A stretch of DNA of 64,000 nucleotides from Ustulina deusta. Lineage: Eukaryota; Ascomycota; Sordariomycetes; Xylariales; Xylariaceae. Where the stretch lies: positions 248,001-312,000 of the forward strand of contig JAJNNX010000010.1 of NCBI GenBank assembly GCA_023159155.1. The letters run 5' to 3'. Position numbers and translations under genes: made by a program. This document shows, piece after piece, positions 23,779 through 39,243 of this stretch. The notes beneath the pieces were generated by a model. The model saw only the letters and a list, made by a program, of their open reading frames with translations, searched no databases and had not been told where the DNA came from. How positions within the stretch are numbered: the stretch's first letter is position 1; every line of letters begins with the position of its first letter.

Positions 23779-25999
23779 TTACTTTAAACTTACTAATTAT
23801 TTATTAATAAATATTTAATAAATATATATATTTATTTTGCTATAATTAGTAAAATATAAATAAACTTTTTTTATTAGTTATATATTTTATAATATAAACC
23901 TAACTTTAATATAATTTTAATAAAACTTTTAATTTTTATGCTATTTAAAAACTAATAATTTATAAAAAACTTAATTTTAAATAATTTTATTTTATTTTTA
24001 GTTTTTAAATAATTACAACAATTTTAATTTTTAAGTATAGCTAGCTTTTTATTATTAAATAATTTTTAAAAAAAACTTTTTATAAAAAAAAAAAAATTTA
24101 AGTATTAAACTTTTTTATAAACGTTTTAAGCGAACTAATATTTAAAAAAAATTCTAAAAAGAATAAAAAATTAAAACTTAAAAAAACAAAATTTAAACTA
24201 GAACTAAAACAACCTAAAATAAATAATATATTTAAAAAAATATTAGTAAATATTATAACTATATAAGCTTATAATTTTATATTAGTTCTAGTAAAACTTT
24301 TTTAATAAATAAAAAAAATAAAACATTAATTTTTTAATATATTTATTTTAATATTTTTAAAAAATAACTATAATTTAATAATAAAAAATATATTTAAAAA
24401 TATTAATTTTAAAATTTTTAGTTTTGCTATTTTATTTGTTTTTTATTTTATTAGTTTATTTTTTACTACTTTAAACTTTATTTAATAATTAGGTTTATAA
24501 ACTAATAAAAAAACTAAATAAAAATATTATTATGTTTTAAATTAAAAATAATTAATTTTAATATATTATAAATTAGTTAAAAAAATATACTAAAAAATTA
24601 ATAAAAATATATTTTTATTTAATTAAAAAACTATTTAATAATATTAATAATTTATTATAATTTTAATTAGATAATTATTATTTATAAAATATTTTAAGTT
24701 TATATATATAAAACTAATAAAAATATTAATAAATTTATTTATATATTTAATAGTTTAACTTAAAAATATTAATTTGCTAAATTATAATAAAAATATAAAT
24801 TATAGAACTATTTTTATATAAACTTAAAAAAAAATTTATATAAAGTTTTTATAAATTTAAATATTTTTTATAAATTATTTATTAATAAAATTATTAAATT
24901 AATATATAATATTAAACAAGCTTATAAAAACTATTAATAAATTAAATTTATTAGTTTAATTAAGCAAAAATCTAATTTAAATAATTAAGTTTTTAATAAA
25001 TCTATTTATTAAGTTTTAGCTAATTTTAAAATAATTAAAATAAGCCCTAATTATAAAAAAAAAACCTTATTAAAATAATAAGATCTGTTTTATTTATAAT
25101 AAAAAAAGCATATATTAATTAATTATTTTAACTAAAAACTTGAAATTTTAAGTATTTAACTAGTAAAGAAAAATAAAATAAAAATAGTTCTAATAATTTA
25201 TTTAACTTAAAAATTAAATAAAACTAATAAAAGTTTTTTTGTTAGTTTTTCTATTTATTTTAATTAAAATATATAACTGAAATAAATTAATTATTTTTAA
25301 AATATTTATTTAATTATAAATTAATAATATTAAAATAAAAACTTTAGTTTTATATAATATTAAAGCTTATATTTTTTTAATAATTAGTTATAAGTTTATA
25401 TAATAAATTAAATAATAATTAAAAATAAAAATAGTTTATTTAGCTAAACTTTAAAAGCTTTATAATTTTTAAAATAAAATAATTAATAAAGTTTATAAAT
25501 ATTTAATATATATTATAAAAATTAATAGTTAATAATTTAAAAATTAAATGTTTTAAATTATTAATTTTAGTTATAATATTATTATTAGTATTAAATAATT
25601 AATAAAACAAAATATTTTAATAAAAACCTAAAAATAACAATTAATTTAGGTAAACAATTTATTTTTATTAGCTTAATTTTTATTAATAATTATAATTAAA
25701 CTTTTTAGTTATAAATAATAAAATATAAACCTAGAAATATAAAAAAATACTATTAAATACTAAAACAACTTTTTGAAAATGAAACAATTATTTTAGGAAT
25801 AACTAAAACTAAAAAAATATAAAAAAGATTTAAAACTTTTAAACCTAAAACAAAAAAGATTTATATAATAATTTTTAAAAAAAAAAAAACTAAGCTACTA
25901 TTAAAAAAATTATATAAAACTTTTAAAATTATTTTTATTAAAATAAATAAAAATAACTAGCTAAAAGAACTTTAAAAAAGCTTATTATAATTAAGTTTA

Positions 26000-27560
26000 T
26001 AATAACTAAAAATAATTAATATTTTATAAAAAAAAAATTTTGAATTAATTAAGTAGTACTATAAAAGATTTTTAATAATAAACTAATCCTATTTTAAAAA
26101 AAAAAAAAACCTTAAATATATAAAGTTAATATAAAGCTTTTTGCTTTTTTAGCTATTATATTTAAAAAGATTTTTTTTAAAAAGAAAATCTAAAACTTTA
26201 TTATTATTATAACTAGGATTTAATATAGTACTAGAACTTAATAAAAAAAAATATTTTTAAGCTTTATTAATATTAAATATTTATATAATTTATTTTATTT
26301 AAAAAAAAGTTTATAAATAAGCTATTACCTATAAATTTTATTAAACAAAATATAAACTTAAATACTATTTTTATTTTATTTATATTTAAATTTAGGTTAA
26401 TTAAATATAAATTTATAATTAATTATTAATAAAAAAATATATATTTAAAAAACTAAATTATATTAGTTTTAAATATTAGTAATATTATATTTAATTATTA
26501 TAATATTATTAAAATTTTTTATTAATTATTATTAATTATAAAATTATATTATTTTATTTTTTTTAAACTTATAAAAAAATATTTTAATAAAAAGTTTTAT
26601 TATTTAGTTTAAAAATAAAACTTATTTGGTAGTAAGCTTTTATTAATATATAAATTTAAAAACTTTTAAATAAATTTGCAAATATTTATATAAATAATAT
26701 TTTAATTTATTTTAAAACTAAAAAATAATACTAAATTTATTATAAAACAATAATTTATTGTTTATATTAAACTAAATATTAAAAAAATATTAAAAAATTT
26801 TATTTCAATATATTTATTATTAATTATTTAGAAATAATTATAAAAGCTAGAATAAAAATCAGAATTAACTTTATAAAAATCTAAGCAATCCTAAATTAAA
26901 ACTTTAATAATTTTAAAAGTACTAAATTAATCCGGTTATTTTTTAAGCCTTATAATTATATTTGTATGTTTATTTATTATATTAGTAAAATTACTGCTTT
27001 TTTAAATTAATTATTAAAAGAAAATAAGCTATTTATAATAGGACTAAAACAAAAAGAAAATTTTAAATATATAAAACTATTAATATATAAAGTATTTATT
27101 TTAGCTTTTTTTAGGCCCGGCTAACTAATATAAATAAAAATAAATATATTATATAATATAATAATAAAAATTATTTAGTAGTAATAAAAAAATATAACTT
27201 AAAAACTTATAAAATATTCTTTTAAAATAATAATACTAATTAAACAAATTTATTTAATTTAAAATTATAAACTTTTAATAATAATATAAATTTTAAACCA
27301 TTACTACTTGAAATTTTTTAAAACTAAGTTTTTTATAATAATTAATTATTAAGCTTTATTATATTTTTTAAATAAATAGATTTTATTAATATAATAAATA
27401 TATTAAGCTAATTTTTTTTTAAACTTTAATATTATTTTTTAATACTAATTAAAATAAAAAAATATAATAATTAATATTTTATTAAAAAAAATAATTAAGC
27501 TTTTTATAATTAAAGCTAAAAAAACTAAAAAAAAAATAATAGTATTAGTTCTGCTTAATA
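26000..27560 (+). pseudogene. pol relic of A3: RT and RNase H
   Basis: The RT box at 26687-26698 reads Tyr-Ile-Asn-Asn followed by ILIYFKTK, corresponding to the Y-x-D-D-I-L-I-Y-S motif of Ty3/gypsy RT. Some 290 bp downstream, FKPYNYICMFIYYISKITAFLN corresponds to the connection region, and the segment ends in ILAFFRPG. RNase H follows: at 27341-27355 the codons read I-N-Y-stop-A where the family has I-D-H-Q-A, so three neighbouring codons each carry one G-to-A or C-to-T change. The frame is broken by dozens of TAA/TAG codons. The integrase domain could not be recognised with confidence. Confidence 0.82.
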
Positions 27561-29019
27561 AAATTTTAAGTCCTATATTAATTATAGATTTTTTATTTAA
27601 TATTTTCTAAAAAGTTAACCTAATAAACCTAATTAAATAAAAAAACTAGCTATAAGATCTAAAAAATAAAAATAAAAAGCTATATATATACCTAAGGTTA
27701 CTTTAAATAAAACTATTTTTTTTTATATAGCTTTAATTTAAAAAGCTTATATATTTCTAATTATTATATATTAAAATTAATATAAAATAATTAAAATATT
27801 AAAACAAAAATATTTCTAGTTTTATTTAAAATATAATTATAAATAATATATATATAATTATTATAACTATAAAAAAAACAAAATATTATAAAACAAAACT
27901 TTTAGTTTTTTTTATTTATTATTTATATTAGCTATAATATAATAATATATAGTAATAAATAGTAAAAATATATTATTTAACTAATAAAATTATAATTATA
28001 TAGAGATATTTATAAATAAGTTTAGTTATTTAATTGCAAATTTACTTAGCAAAAAAATAAATAGTATAAAGTTATTAGTTATACAATACTATAAAAGTTT
28101 ATATAAATTTTTTAATATACTAAATATATAAATATTAAAACAATTAAAATATTTTCTTTTTTGCTTTAAACTTTATATATAATTTTTTATAATATTTATT
28201 AATTAATATATTATTATTAAAAATAACAATAAAATTAAAATATAAAACTTTTTAATAATAAATATTAGTAAAACTATAATAAATTCTAATACTAAATAAT
28301 AAGCGTTCGAATTGGTCCGCTAAACTTAAAATATTTAAAAAATAATATATAATATAGCAACCTTTGCATAAAAACAATATAAGCTATAAGCTAATAAAAT
28401 AAAATATTTAATAAATTTTAAAATAAAAAATAAAGTTTTTTTAAAAAAAAAAAAAGCTTTGTAATATAAGTACTAATTACTAGATTAAATTTTTAGTTAG
28501 TTAAACTTTTTAAAATCTTAAAAAAATAAAAATTTAGTTATATTTTTAATTTGTTTAATTTTTATAAAATAAAAAACTTATTTTATATTAACTAATTATA
28601 AAAAACAAATAACAATCTTTTATTTTAATAAATCTAGTTATTACTACTAGCTAAAAATATTAATAATAAAACAAAATTTAAAATTAAATAAATTAAATAA
28701 TTAAAAATATATATAAAAAATAAAAAGCTATAATATTAGATTATTTAAAAGAGCTATAATTTTAATAATACTTAATATATAGCCTAAAATTATAAAAATA
28801 TACTAATTAAGCTTAATTAATTTTATAAAACTTATAAAAAGTTTTTAAACTTTTTATAAAATTAAAAAAATAAATATATATAATAATAATTAATAAATTT
28901 GCAAACAATTATAAAAATAATAAAAAAATTATATAATATAAAAAAATTATATAAACTTAATATTATTAATAATTTTAAATTAAAACTATATTTAAATTTT
29001 TAGTTTTAAAAAAAAGTAG

Positions 29020-29255
29020 TATAATAATTAGTATAGTTTTAATAAAACTTATAAAAACTTTAGACCTATATAGCAATAAAATAAAAAATCTATATATAAA
29101 CTAACTTATAACTTTGCAGCTATATATATAAAGTTTATATCTACCTATTTTATAAACTCTAACTTTTTTTCTTTTTTTTTTCTTTTTTAGCTTAAAGTCT
29201 TTGTTTATAGTATTAATAAACTAACTATAAAAGCTTTATTCGACTGATTATAACA
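29020..29255 (+). repeat. 3' LTR of A3
   Basis: 236 bp, homologous to 23541-23778. Its end CTTTATTCGACTGATTATAACA keeps a CpG and shows the least-mutated form of the LTR terminus. Confidence 0.87.
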
Positions 29256-29260
29256 TTTAT

Positions 29261-31221
29261 ATTTATTTAAATTTTAATATATAATATATTTTTTAATTTT
29301 AAAGTTTAAGTTTATTATATTTTTTATATAAGTTTTAATCACTAGTATAATAATAAAGCTAAATTAAAAAGTTATGTTTATATTGTTTATAAATAAACTG
29401 TTTATAAAAATAAATAGCTTTATATAATAGAAATTAAATAGAATAAATAGAAATTTTTGAATTAGGTTATCTTTTTATTATTTAATTTGTTTATTTAATG
29501 TTTTAATATTATATAATTATAGCTTGGTTATTTAGGTTATAATAATAAAGTTATATATAGTTTCTAATTAATATATATTACTAATATATATTTTTTAGGC
29601 TTGTTAAGAAATATAAGCTTAGGTAAACTTTTTTATATAAAAGTTAATTTTAGCTAAATTTTTAGTTTGGCTTTTTTAGGTTATTATAATATTATATTTA
29701 TATAAAAAAATCTTTTTACTATTAAACTTGATTAAGTAGTTAAAAAATAGAGTTTTTTTTAGTTTTATATAAAATTTTGTTTGCTAAAGTTTTTTCTTTT
29801 TGTATACTAAAAAGTTTAGAGTTATAAAGCTTAAAATATTATTTATTTATATTTTAGTTATTTTAAAAATATCCAGGCTATTATATATAAATAGTAAGCA
29901 TAAGTTATACATAAATACTTATATTTTAAGTTTTTTTTAGTAGTATTAATAATAAATTTTGAACTAGTATAGCCTAGATTTAGCTAAGCTATATAAAAGT
30001 TATATAATTTATAAAATAGTTTTTAAAAAATATTTATTTTTTAGTTCTAGGAGTAAATAAATATAAATATTATATAATAGCTTGTTTTCTGTTTAAATAT
30101 AGGCTTAAATAATATTTTTAAGCTTATATAATGTTCTAAAATTATATATAAAAGTAGATCTAAGGGCTAAAATTAACTATTAGCTTATTTATTAGATTAT
30201 TAGCGATTAAGTTAAAACTATGCTTTTTTTAATATTATTATATTTTTATATAATTAGCTTTGATTTTTTATATAGCTTAGTATTTTTTTTTTTTTCTTAT
30301 ATAAAGCAAAATTTAAAAATATATATTTTTTATATATATATTTAGGTTATATATAATAAACTTAAAAATATTTTATATAATAAGTTTATTAATTTCTATT
30401 ATATTTGATTTTTTAAATAGTTTTTTAAGGGTTATAATAATCTTATCTATATAAAGCTTAATTATTAGCTTAAAAGTTTGATATTTTTTTATAATTAAAA
30501 AAGTTTATAGTGTTTAGGCGTTATATAATAAATATATAGCAAGTTCTTTTTTTAGCCGGCTATATTTTTTTTTTTTATTAGCTATACTAGTTATATATTA
30601 TTATTTTTTATATTTTTAATCTAAACATTTTTTATATAGTAGTATAGTTTAACTTATATATAGCAAAAACATATTAGCCCGTTTATTAAAACAATAATTA
30701 TATCTAATTTTTCGATTGCTTTAATTTTATATAGGCTTTTTTATTTTTTTTATTTTTTTTATACTAGGACTTTGCTACAAAAAAAATATAAATATATTAT
30801 ATAAAAATAATCTATTTTATTCTTTAATTATATAGTTAATTTTAACTTTTATATAGTTCTTATGTAATATTTTTATTATGTTTTAAATAATTACTACTTT
30901 TTATATAAAGGCTAGAAAAAAAAGAAAATTTTTATTAATATATAGGTATATTCTAAAAATGAAAAAAGTTAATATAAGGCTGTTTAGTCTAGCTATATTA
31001 TTTAATGTTTTAACTGTTATTTATAAAATTAATTTATTGTTTGTTTATATATTAATTTTTTTTTTAAAAATATTATATATATATTTTAGCAGTCTATATA
31101 CTTGTTTTCATTTTCTAATTGCTTAGTATATTTTAATAAATATTTTATAGTATTATATATTTATTATTTTTATATATTTTTTAAATTTGTTTAATAAAAA
31201 ATTTGTTTTTAAATTATATAG
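29261..31221. other. Internal region of B, second segment
   Basis: AT-rich sequence with scattered G and TTAGG or TTTTAGG words, no readable pol motif on either strand, and no open frame. It joins 21788-23540 when A3 and one TTTAT are removed. Confidence 0.5.
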
Positions 31222-31446
31222 TATTATGATTAGTTAAGTAAAGCTTTTATAGCTAGTTTATTAATACTATGGATAAAGATTTTAAGTTAAAAAAAAAAAA
31301 AATTCAGAGTTTATAAAGTAAATAAATATAGATTCTATATATATAGCTATAAAGTTATAAGTTAATTTATATATAGATTTTTTATTTTATTGCTATATAA
31401 GTCTAAAGTTCTTATAAGTTTTGCTAAAACTATATTAATTATTATA
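31222..31446 (-). repeat. LTR of A4 (left copy)
   Basis: Begins TATTATGATTAG and ends ATTAATTATTATA in window orientation. It includes the diagnostic CTTTTATAGCTAGTTTATTAAT and TTGCTATATAAG segments. Confidence 0.85.
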
Positions 31447-33221
31447 TTACTTTTTTTTAAAACTAAAAGTTTAAATATAGTTTTAATTTAAAATTATTAA
31501 TAATATTAAGTTTATATAGCTTTTTTATATTATATTGCTTTATTATTGTTTTTATAATTGTTTATAAATTTGTTAGCTATTGTTATATATATTTATTTTT
31601 GTAATTTTATAAAAACTTTAAAAGCTTTTTTATAAGTTTTATAAAATTAGTTAAGCTTAGTTAGTATATTTTTAAAATTCTAGGCTATATACTAAGTATT
31701 ATTAGGATTATAGCTTTTTTAAGCAACTTAGTATTGTAGTTTTTTGTTTTTTTATATATTTTTAATTATTTAATTTGTTTAATTTTAAATTTTGCTTTAT
31801 TATTAATATTTTTAGCTAAAAATAATAATTAGATTTATTAAAATAAAAAATTGTTATTTGTTTTTTATAATTAATTAGTATAAAATAAGTTTTTTATTTT
31901 GTATAAGTTAAACAAATTAAAAATATAATTAAACTTTTGTTTTTTTAAGATTTTAAAAAATTTAACTAATTAAAAATCTAATCTAATAGTTAGTACTTAT
32001 ATTATAAAACTTTTTATTTTATTTTAAAGTTTATTAGATATTTTTTTTTATTAATTTATAGCTTATATTATTTTTATATAAAAGTTGCTATATTATATAT
32101 TATTTTTTAAACGTTTTAAGCTTAATAAATAAGTTTAAGCGCTTATTGCTTAGTATTAAAATTTATTATAGTTTTATTAATATTTATTATTAAAAAGTTT
32201 TATATTTTTATTTTTATTATTATTTTTAGTAATAATATATTAATTAATAAATATTATAAAAAATTATATATAAAGTCTAAAATAAAAAATAAATATTTTA
32301 ATTATTTTAGTATTTATTAATATAAAAATAAAATTATTAGTTTAGTTTTTAATTAATTAATTTTATTATTTTTTAAGTTTAAAAATAATAAATATTACTA
32401 AAGTATTGCTTAATATTTATAAAACTATTAATTATTATTATAAATTTAGAAATAAATAGTCCTATATTATTTAATATTTATATGTTTAGTATACTAAAAA
32501 ATCTATATAAATTTTTATAATATTATATAGCTAATAATTCTATAATATTTATTTTTTTACTAAATAAAATTATAATTAAATAACTAAACTTGTTTATAAA
32601 TGCTTATATATAGTTATAACTTTATTAATTAAATAATATATTTTTATTATTTATTATTATATATTGCTATATAGCAGCTAATATAAATAATAAATAAAAA
32701 AAGCTAAAAGTTTTATTTTATAATATTTTGTTTTTTTATAGTTATAATAATTATATACATATTATTTATAATTATATTTTAAATAAAACTAATAATATTT
32801 TTGTTTTAATATTTTAATTGTTTTATATTAATTTAGTATATAATAATTAAAAATATATAAGCTTTTTAAATTAAAGCTATATAAAAAAAAATAGTTTTAT
32901 TTAAAATAACTTTAAGTATATATAGCTTTTTATTTTTATTTTCTAGATCTTATAGCTAGTTTTTTTGTTTAATTAGATTTATTAAGTTAGTTTTTTAAAA
33001 AATATTAAATAAAAAATCCATAGTTAATATAGGACCTAGTATTTTATTAAGTAGGACTAGTACTATTATTTTTTTTTTAGTTTTTTTAGTTTTGATTATA
33101 AAAAGCTTAGTTATTTTTTTAAATAAAATATTAATTATTATATTTTTTTGTTTTAATTAATATTAAAAAGTAATATTAAAATTTAATAAAAAGTTAGCTT
33201 AGTATATTTGTTATATTAATA

Positions 33222-33916
33222 AAATCTATTTATTTAAAAAATATAATAAAGTTTAATAATTAGTTATTATAAAAAACTTAGTGTTAAAAAGCTCTAAGTA
33301 GTAATATTTTAAAGTTTATATTATTACTAAAAATTTATAGTTTTAAATTAAGTAAGTTTGTTTAATTAGTATTATTATTTTAAAAAAATATTTTATAAGC
33401 TTTTAGGTTATATATTTTTTTTTATTAGATAACTTTTTTTATTATATTATATAAAATATTTGTTTTTATTTATATTAGTTAACTATGCTTAAAAAAAGCT
33501 AAAATAAATATTTTATATATTAGTAGTTTTATATGTTTAACAACTTATTTTTATTTTAGTCCTATTATAAATAGCTTATTTTTTTTTAATAATTAATTTA
33601 AAAAAGTAGTAATTTTACTAATATAATAAATAAATATATAAATATAATTATAAAACCTAAAAAATAACTAAATTGATTTAGTACTTTTAAAATTATTAAA
33701 ATCTTAATTTAAAATTGTTTAGATTTTTATAAAATTAATTCTAATTTTTTTTTTTAATTTTTATAATTATTTTTAAATAATTAACAATAAATATATTAAA
33801 ATAAAACTTTTTAATATTTTTTTAATATTTAGCTTAATATAAATAATAGATTATTTTTTTATAATAAGTTTAGTATTATTTTTTAGTTTTAAAATAAATT
33901 AAAATATTCTTTATAT
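33222..33916 (-). pseudogene. pol relic of A4: RT and RNase H
   Basis: The minus-strand RT box at 33905-33916 reads Tyr-Ile-Lys-Asn; the first catalytic Asp has become Lys, which needs more than one change. The RNase H segment lies at 33222-33275. Stops are dense. Confidence 0.65.
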
Positions 33917-36281
33917 AAATATTTGCAAATTTATTTAAAAAATTTTAGATTTATATATTAATAAAAGCTTATTATTAAATAAGTTTTATTTTTAAACTAA
34001 ATAATAAAACTTTTTATTAAAATATTTTTTTGCAAGTTTAAAAAAAAAAAAATAATATAATTTCATAATTAATAATAATTAATAAAAAGTTTTAATAATA
34101 TTTAGTTTTATAAAATAAATAATATTATAATAATTAAATATAATATTACTAATATTTAAAGCTAATATAATTTAGTTTTTTAAATATATATTTTTTTATT
34201 AATAATTTATTATAAATTTATATTTAATTAATTTAAGTTTAAGTATAAATAAAACAAAAATAATATTTAAGTTTACATTTTGTTTAATAAAGTTTATAAT
34301 TAATAGTTTATTTATAAATTTTTTTTTAAATAAAATAAACTATATAAAAGTTTAATATTAATACAGCTTAAAAATATATTTTTTATTATTAAATTTTAGT
34401 ACTATATTAAATTTTAGTTATAATAGTAATAAAGTTTTAGATTCTTTTTTTAAAAAAAATCTTTTTAAAGATTATAACTAAAAAAGTAAAAAGTTTTATA
34501 TTAAATTTATATATTTAAGGTTTTTTTTTTTTAAAAATAAGAATAGTTTATTGTTAAAAATTTTATAGTATTACTTAATTAATCTAAATTTATTTCTTTT
34601 ATAAAATATTAATTATTTTTAAATTTTTTCAAAATAGTTTAATATAATTATTTTTAGTTATTATAAACTTAATTATAATAAACTCTTTTAAAGTCTTTTT
34701 AACTAGTTGTTTTTATTTATTTTAATAAAAATAATTTTAAAAGTTTTATATAATTCTTTTAATAGCGGCTTAGTTTTTTTTATTTTTAAAAATTATTATA
34801 TAGACTTTTTTTGTTTTAGGTTTAAAAGTTTCAGATCTTTTTTGCGTTTTTTTCAATTTTAGTTATTTTTAAAATAATTATTTTATTTTTAAAAAATTGT
34901 TTTAATATTTAATAATATTTTTTTAATATTTAATTATATTTTTAGGTTTATATTTTATTATTTATAGTTAAAAAATTTAATTATAATTATTAGCAAAAAT
35001 TAAACTAATAAAAATAAATTATTTAACTAAATTAATTATTATTTTTAAGTTTTTATTAAAATATTTTAGTTTATTAACTATTTAATACTAATAATAATAT
35101 TATAATTAAAGTTAATAACTTAAAATATCTAATTTTTAAATTATTAATTATTAATTTTTATAGTACATATTAAATATTTGCAAAATTTACTAACTATTTT
35201 ACTTTAGTAGTTATAAAGCTTTTAAAGTTTAGCTAAACAAACTATTTTGATTTTTAATTATTATTTAATTTGTTATATAAACTTATAACTAATTATTAAA
35301 AAGATATAAGCTCTAATATTATATAAAATTAAAGTTTTTATTTTAATATTATTAATTTATAATTAAATAAATATTTTAAAAATAATTAATTTATTTTAGT
35401 TATATATTTTAGCTAAAATAAATAAAAAAACTAATAAAAAAATTTCTATTAGTTCTATTTGTTTTTTAAATTAAATAAACTATTAGAGCTATTTTTATTA
35501 TAGCTTTTTTTTATTAGTTAAATATTTAAAACTTTAAGCTTTTAATTAAAACAATTAATTAATATATGCTTTTTTTATTATAAATAAAGCAAGTCTTATT
35601 ATTTTAATAGGCTTTTTTTTTTTTAATTAGTACTTATTTTAACTATTTTAAAATTAACTAAAAATTAATAAGCAAGTTTACTAAAAGCTTAATTATTTAA
35701 GTTAAATTTTTGTTTAGTTAAACTAATAAGTTTAATTTATTAATAATTTTTATAAATTTGCTTAATATTATATATTAACTTAATAACTTTATTAATAAAT
35801 AATTTATAAAAAATATTTAAATTTATAAAAACTTTATATAAATTTTTTTTTAAGTTTATATAAAAATAGTCCTATAATTTATATTTTTATTATAATTTAA
35901 TAAATTAATACTTTTAGGCCAAACTATTAAATATAAAAATAAACTTATTAATATTTTTATTAGTTTTATATATATAAGCTTAAAATATTTTATAAATGAT
36001 AATTGTTTAGTTAAAATTATAATAAATTATTAATAAAGCTTAAATTATTTTAATAATACTATTAAATAATTTTTTAATTAAATAAAAAAATATTTTTAGT
36101 AATTTTTTAATATATTTTTTAATTAGCTTATAATATATTAAAATTAGTTATTTATAGTTTAGAATGTAATAATATTTTTATTTAGTTTTTATGCTAATTT
36201 ATAGACCTAGTTATTAAATAAAGTTTTATTTTTTATAAATTTATTAAAATTAAATTTTTTATATTTTAGTTTTTTTAGTAT

Positions 36282-36524
36282 TATAATAGTCAGTATAGCC
36301 TATACAGTCTTAGCAAGACCTGCAAGAACTCCAAACCTATATAGCAATAAAATAAAAAGTCTACGTACAAACTAACCTAACTCTGCAGCTATATATACAA
36401 AATCTATATCTACCTACTTTATAAACTCTAACTTCTTTTTTTTTCTTTTTTTTTTTTAGCTTAAAATCTTTGTTTATAGTATTAATAAACTAGCTATAAA
36501 AGCTTTATTTAATTAATTATAATA
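36282..36524 (+). repeat. 5' LTR of A5
   Basis: 243 bp starting TATAATAGTCAGTATAGCC and ending TAATTATAATA. It retains TCTTAGCAAGACCTGCAAG, so it is less mutated than the element body. Confidence 0.87.
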
Positions 36525-39243
36525 TTATTTTAAGCTTATTAATTATTTATTAATAAATATTTAATAAATATTTAATAAATATATTTTTTTTTGTTATAAT
36601 TAGCAAAATATAAATAAACTTTTTTTTTTAGTTATATATTTAATATAAAAAATTATATATTTTATAATATAAATCTAACTTTAATATAATTTTAATAAAG
36701 TTTTTAATTTTTATATTATTTAAAAATTAATAATTTATAAAAAACTTAATTTTAAATAATTTTATTTTATTTTTAGTTTTTAAATAATTAAAATAATTTT
36801 TTTTTATAAAAAAAAAGAAAAATTAAGCCCTAGATTTTTTTTACAAACGTTTTAAATAAACTAATACTTAAAAAGAAATCTAAAAAAAAAAAAATCAAAG
36901 CTTAAAAAAATAAAATTTAAACTAAAACTAAAACAATTTAAAATAAATAATATATTTAAAAATATAGTACTAAATATTATAGCTATATAAGCTAGCAATT
37001 TTATATTAGTTCTAGCAAAACTTTTTTAATAAATAAAAAAAATAAAACGCTAATCTTTTAATATGTTTATTTTAGCGCTTTTAAAAAACAACTATAATTT
37101 AAGAATAAAAAGTATATTTAAAAGTATTAACTTTAAACTTTTTAATTTTACTACTTTATTTATTTTTTATTTTATTAGTTTATTTTTTAATATTTTAAAC
37201 CTTATTTATATTAAAAAAACTAAAATATAAAAAATTAATTTTAGCAAATTTAGAAAAAATAAAACTTTATTTAATAATTAGGTTTATAAACTAATAAAAA
37301 AGCGAAATAAAAATATTATTATATTTTAAATTAAAAATAGCTAATTTTAGTATATTATAAACTAATTAAAAAAATATATTAAAAAATTAATAAAAATATA
37401 TTTTTATTTAATTAAAAAACTATTTAATAATATTACTAAAATAATTTAAGCTTTATTAATAATTTATTATAATTTTAATTAAATAGCTATTATTTATAAA
37501 ATATTTTAAGTTTATATATATAAAACTAATAAAAATATAAATTATAAAACTATTTTTATATAAATTTAAAAAAAATCTTATATAAAATTTTTATAAATTA
37601 TTTATTAATAAAATTATTAAATTAGTATATAATATTAAATAAGCTTATAAAAACTATTAATAAACTAAACTTATTAATTTAACTAAATAAAAATCTAATT
37701 TAAATAATTAAATTTTTACTAAACTAGCTTATTAATTTTTAGCTAATTTTAAAACAATTAAAATAAACATTAATTATAAAAAAAAAACTTATTAAAATAA
37801 TAAGATTTGTTTTATTTATAATAAAAAAAAAATATATTAATTAATTGTTTTAACTAAAAGCTTAAAGTTTTAAATATTTAATTAGTAAAAAAAAGCTATA
37901 ATAAAAACAGCTTTAATAGTTTATTTAAGTTAAAAAATAAATAAAACTAATAAAAATCTTTTTATTAATTTTTATTTTTATTTTAGCTAAAATATATAAT
38001 TAAAATAAATAAATTATTTTTAAAATATTTATTTCATTATAAATTAATAATATTAAAATAAAAACTTTAGTTTTATATAATATTAAAGCTTATATTTTTT
38101 TAATAATTAATTATAAATTTATATAATAAATTAAATAATAATTAAAAATAAAAATAGTTTATTTAGCTAAACTTTAAAAGTTTTATAATTATTAAAATAA
38201 AATAGTTAGCAAAATTTATAAATATTTAATATATATTATAAAAATTAATCGTTAATAATTTAAAAACTAAATATTTTAAATTATTAATTTTAGCTATACT
38301 ATTATTATTAGTATTAAATAGTTAGCAAAATAAAATATTTTAATAAAAACCTAAAAATAATAATTAATTTAATTAGATAATCTATATTTATAAGCTTAAT
38401 TTTTGCTAATAATTATAATTAAACTTTATAATTATAAATAATAAAATATAAGCTTAAAAATATAAAAAAATACTAATTAATATAATTAAATATTAAAAAA
38501 ATATTATTAAATATTAAAATAACTTTTTAAAAATAAAATAATTATTTTAAAAATAACTAAAACTAAAAAAATAAAAGAAAAACCTAGGACTTCTAAACCT
38601 AAAATAAAAAAAGTTTATATAATAATTCTTAAAAAAAAAAAACTAAACTATTATTAAAAAAATTATATAAAACTTTTAAAATTATTTTTATTAAAATAAA
38701 TAAAAATAACTAGCTAAAAAAACTTTAGAAAACTTATTGTAATTAAATTTATAATAATTAAAAATAACTATATTAAGCTATTTAAAAAAAAGTTTAAAAA
38801 TAATTAATATTTTATAAAAAAAATAAACTTAAATTAATTAAATAATACTATAAAAAAACTTTTAATAATAAACGAATTTTAAAAAAAAAAAAAAAAACTT
38901 TAAATATATAAAGTTAATATAAAACTTTTTGTTTTTTGAGTTATTATACCTAAAAAGATTTTTTTTTTAAAAAAAAATCTAAAATTTTATTACTATTATA
39001 ACTAGGATTTAATATAATATTAAAACTTAATAGCAAAAAATATACCGTTAGGTCTTATTAATATTAAATATTTATTTTATTTATTTTATTTAAAAAAAGA
39101 TTTGTAAATAAATTATTAGTTATAAACTTTATTAAATAAAATATAAATTTAAATATTATTTTTGTTTTATTTATACTTAAACTTAAATTAATTAAATATA
39201 AATTTATAATTAATTACTAATAAAAAAATATTTATTTAAAAAA

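Larger units (their letters stand above)
23541..29255 (+). mobile_element. Family-A Ty3/gypsy element A3 (uninterrupted full-length copy)
   Basis: LTRs 23541-23778 and 29020-29255, flanked by TTTAT on both sides (23536-23540 and 29256-29260). Length 5.7 kb with no insertion, so it is the best reference for the family. In sense orientation the LTR starts TATAATAATTAG (originally TG) and ends TTATAACA, with a purine-rich AAAAAAAAGTAG before the 3' LTR. RT and RNase H relics read on the plus strand. Almost all C remaining is in CpT. Confidence 0.9.

Noticed and set aside
31222..36524. A DNA transposon with ~240-bp terminal inverted repeats
   Set aside because: The left LTR of A4 and the 5' LTR of A5 face each other, but they belong to two nested LTR elements; each pairs with a direct copy (58165 and 57189) and A5 has its own TSD.
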